Assembly: GCA_005772945.1 (NCBI GenBank)
Contig: SXIE01000406.1
Coordinates: 1-40,160, forward strand
Direction of reading: 5' to 3'
DNA: 40,160 bases
DNA from: Pseudomonadota bacterium
GTDB taxonomy: Bacteria; Myxococcota; UBA9042; PHBI01
The first letter of the stretch is position 1; every line of letters starts with the position of its first letter. Below, in pieces: positions 38,689 to 40,160 of the stretch. The translations under genes and the position numbers were made by a program. The notes beneath the pieces are model-generated. The model was not told the origin of the DNA. It made no database searches and saw nothing but the letters and a program-made list of their open reading frames with translations.

Positions 38689-40160
38689 GCGGGCTCGTGA
38701 TGCGACCCCGGAGACTCCGGGAACTGCTAGCGGGCGTGGTGCTCGTCGACGCGCACGGGGACCTCGACGTGGTCGTGAACGACGTGACGGCCGACTCGCG
38801 CGCCGTGCTCGGCGGGGCGCTGTTCGTGGCGACGCGCGGTACGAGCTGGGATGGACATGCGTTCATCGCGGGCGCGATCGCGGCGGGCGCGCGGGCGATC
38901 GTCGCGTGCGAGCCGCCGGCCGCGGGCAGGGACGTGGCAGGAGTCACATGGGTGCACGTGGCCGATGGCTGGGCCGCGCTCGCGTCGGTCGCGGCCGCTT
39001 GGTACGGCCACGCGGGCCGCGACGTCTGCGTGCTGGCGACGACCGGGACCAACGGCAAGACCACGACCACGTTCCTCTTGAAGGACATTCTCGAGCATGC
39101 GCGCGCGAAGGTCTCGCGCGGTGAGGGCCCAAGCGAGCGTGGGGCGGGCGTCCGCGGCGGTGTCGGTCTGATCTCGACCGTCGAGGTCCGCATCGGCGCG
39201 ACGCGGTTGCCGACGATCTTCACCACCCCACCCGCCCTCGACTTCCAGCGGATGCTGGCCGAGATGCGCGACGCCGGGTGCTCGCACGCGGTGGTCGAGG
39301 CGTCGTCGCATGGGCTCCACCAGCGGCGGATCGCCGCGTTCCGGGTTGCAGTCGCGGGCTTTTCGAATCTGACGCGCGACCACCTCGATTACCACGGGAC
39401 GATGGACGCCTACGCCGAGGCGAAGGCGATGCTCTTCCGGGAGCTCGCCGAGCGGGCGGCTTTCAATGTGGACGACGCGGCCGGGGCGCGGTTGGCAGCC
39501 GAATTCGCCGGGCCCAAGTGGACCGTGTCGACCGCGGGGCGCCGGGCGGATGTGCGGGTGCGGACGGCCGAGTACCGACTGGAAGGGACGACGGCGGCCA
39601 TCGAAATTTCCGATGGCACGCACATCACGCTATCGACGGGGCTTATCGGGCCGCACAACCTGCAGAACGCGGTGTTGGCGATGGCGATGGCCAATCTATC
39701 CGGTGTGAGCTGGGCGGACGCGGCGGCGGGGTTGGCGGGATCGCAGGGCGCGCCGGGGCGTTTGCAGCGGGTCGGGGTGCGGACGGATCGCGCGAGCGTG
39801 TTCGTCGACTACGCGCATACGCCGGATGCGCTCGAGAATGTGCTCGGGGCGCTGCGGCCGCTGGTGCCGGGGCGGCTCGTGTGCGTATTCGGGGCGGGCG
39901 GGGACCGCGATAAAGGCAAGCGCCCGCAGATGGCCGCGGTCGCGGCGCGCCTGGCCGATCGCGTGGTCGTCACGAGCGACAATCCGCGCACCGAGGATGC
40001 CGAGCAGATCCTGGACGACATCGTCGCGGGGTTCCCGGCGGGGTTTGCGTTCGCGCGGATGGCGGAGCGACGCGCGGCGATTCACGAGGCGATCGCGGGT
40101 GCGGGCGTGGGCGATGCGGTGCTCATCGCGGGCAAGGGGCACGAGGACTACCAGGTCATC
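38685..40160 (+). CDS. murE: UDP-MurNAc-tripeptide ligase, meso-DAP type (C-terminus cut by window edge)
   Basis: This cytoplasmic ATP-dependent ligase adds the third amino acid to UDP-MurNAc-L-Ala-D-Glu. 492 codons are visible and only the last few are missing. The P-loop TGTNGKT is at 120-126. TTPPALDFQRML and EASSHGLHQRR (about 182-210) are family blocks, followed by NLTRDHLDYHGTMDAYAEAK with the catalytic Lys region. The substrate signature DNPR is at 432-435, which selects meso-diaminopimelate rather than lysine and fits a Gram-negative wall. GKGHEDYQ closes the visible part. The ATG at 38685 overlaps the ftsI stop (ATGA). murF, mraY and others would be expected next. Confidence 0.96.
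   Translation, partial: MSGLVMRPRRLRELLAGVVLVDAHGDLDVVVNDVTADSRAVLGGALFVATRGTSWDGHAFIAGAIAAGARAIVACEPPAAGRDVAGVTWVHVADGWAALASVAAAWYGHAGRDVCVLATTGTNGKTTTTFLLKDILEHARAKVSRGEGPSERGAGVRGGVGLISTVEVRIGATRLPTIFTTPPALDFQRMLAEMRDAGCSHAVVEASSHGLHQRRIAAFRVAVAGFSNLTRDHLDYHGTMDAYAEAKAMLFRELAERAAFNVDDAAGARLAAEFAGPKWTVSTAGRRADVRVRTAEYRLEGTTAAIEISDGTHITLSTGLIGPHNLQNAVLAMAMANLSGVSWADAAAGLAGSQGAPGRLQRVGVRTDRASVFVDYAHTPDALENVLGALRPLVPGRLVCVFGAGGDRDKGKRPQMAAVAARLADRVVVTSDNPRTEDAEQILDDIVAGFPAGFAFARMAERRAAIHEAIAGAGVGDAVLIAGKGHEDYQVI

Noticed and set aside
1..40160. CRISPR arrays, tRNA or rRNA genes, insertion sequences, prophage
   Set aside because: No evenly spaced identical repeats, cloverleaf with CCA-type end, transposase motif or phage structural gene was recognised on either strand.

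Overview
The window is high-GC bacterial chromosome, densely coding, with many GTG and TTG starts and neighbouring genes that repeatedly overlap by exactly four bases. DUF6178, Cys-rich 'Dickkopf-like' lipoproteins, AtpZ/AtpI next to an isolated Fo operon, DUF4157 giants and a classical mra (dcw) cluster together point to a Gram-negative of the Myxococcota / former Deltaproteobacteria (Bradymonadia- or Polyangia-like). This placement is inference. MurE carries the DNPR motif of meso-diaminopimelate-adding enzymes.

Layout. (1) 1-6035, minus: a very large ArnT/GT39-like membrane protein, prepilin peptidase, aroK and aroB (truncated by the window edge) in one tight run. (2) 6151-7875, plus: a DUF6178 protein, followed by a clear hairpin-U terminator. 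(3) 7972-13454, minus: mscS-like channel, UPF0262 protein, alanine racemase, then the membrane half of an ATP synthase (atpZ, atpI, atpB, atpE) without F1 genes. (4) 13569-14903, plus: SerA-like D-3-phosphoglycerate dehydrogenase. (5) 15003-29195, plus: the accessory centrepiece, a tandem AAA+ ATPase, a 50-codon ORF and a 3812-residue protein. (6) 29244-31800, minus: a catalytically degenerate glutamine synthetase homologue behind a GlnR-like regulator with a degenerate receiver, plus a putative lipoprotein. (7) 32032-33729, plus: a Cys-rich lipoprotein with a strong terminator. (8) 34198-40160, plus: mraZ, rsmH, ftsL, ftsI (long, PASTA-bearing) and murE (truncated), with a visible promoter, a palindromic operator candidate and possible MraZ boxes.

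The most unusual content is block 5. The giant protein has no signal peptide. It combines, in order, an HEVVH zinc-protease-like domain, an OmpA-like domain, a Ser/Ala/Thr/Gly-rich linker, a DUF4157 HELTH domain, about 25-30 beta-rich repeats of roughly 76 residues, a Gly-rich beta region and a very hydrophobic C-terminus. The repeats carry a second-order duplication of nine units (2052 bases, 684 residues). DUF4157 proteins and AAA+ ATPases of this kind are known companions of extracellular contractile injection systems (eCIS), but no tube, sheath or baseplate gene lies in the window. The cassette is therefore either an unlinked eCIS effector locus or an ATPase/giant-protease system of its own. 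I found no tRNA, rRNA, CRISPR array, insertion sequence or phage gene.
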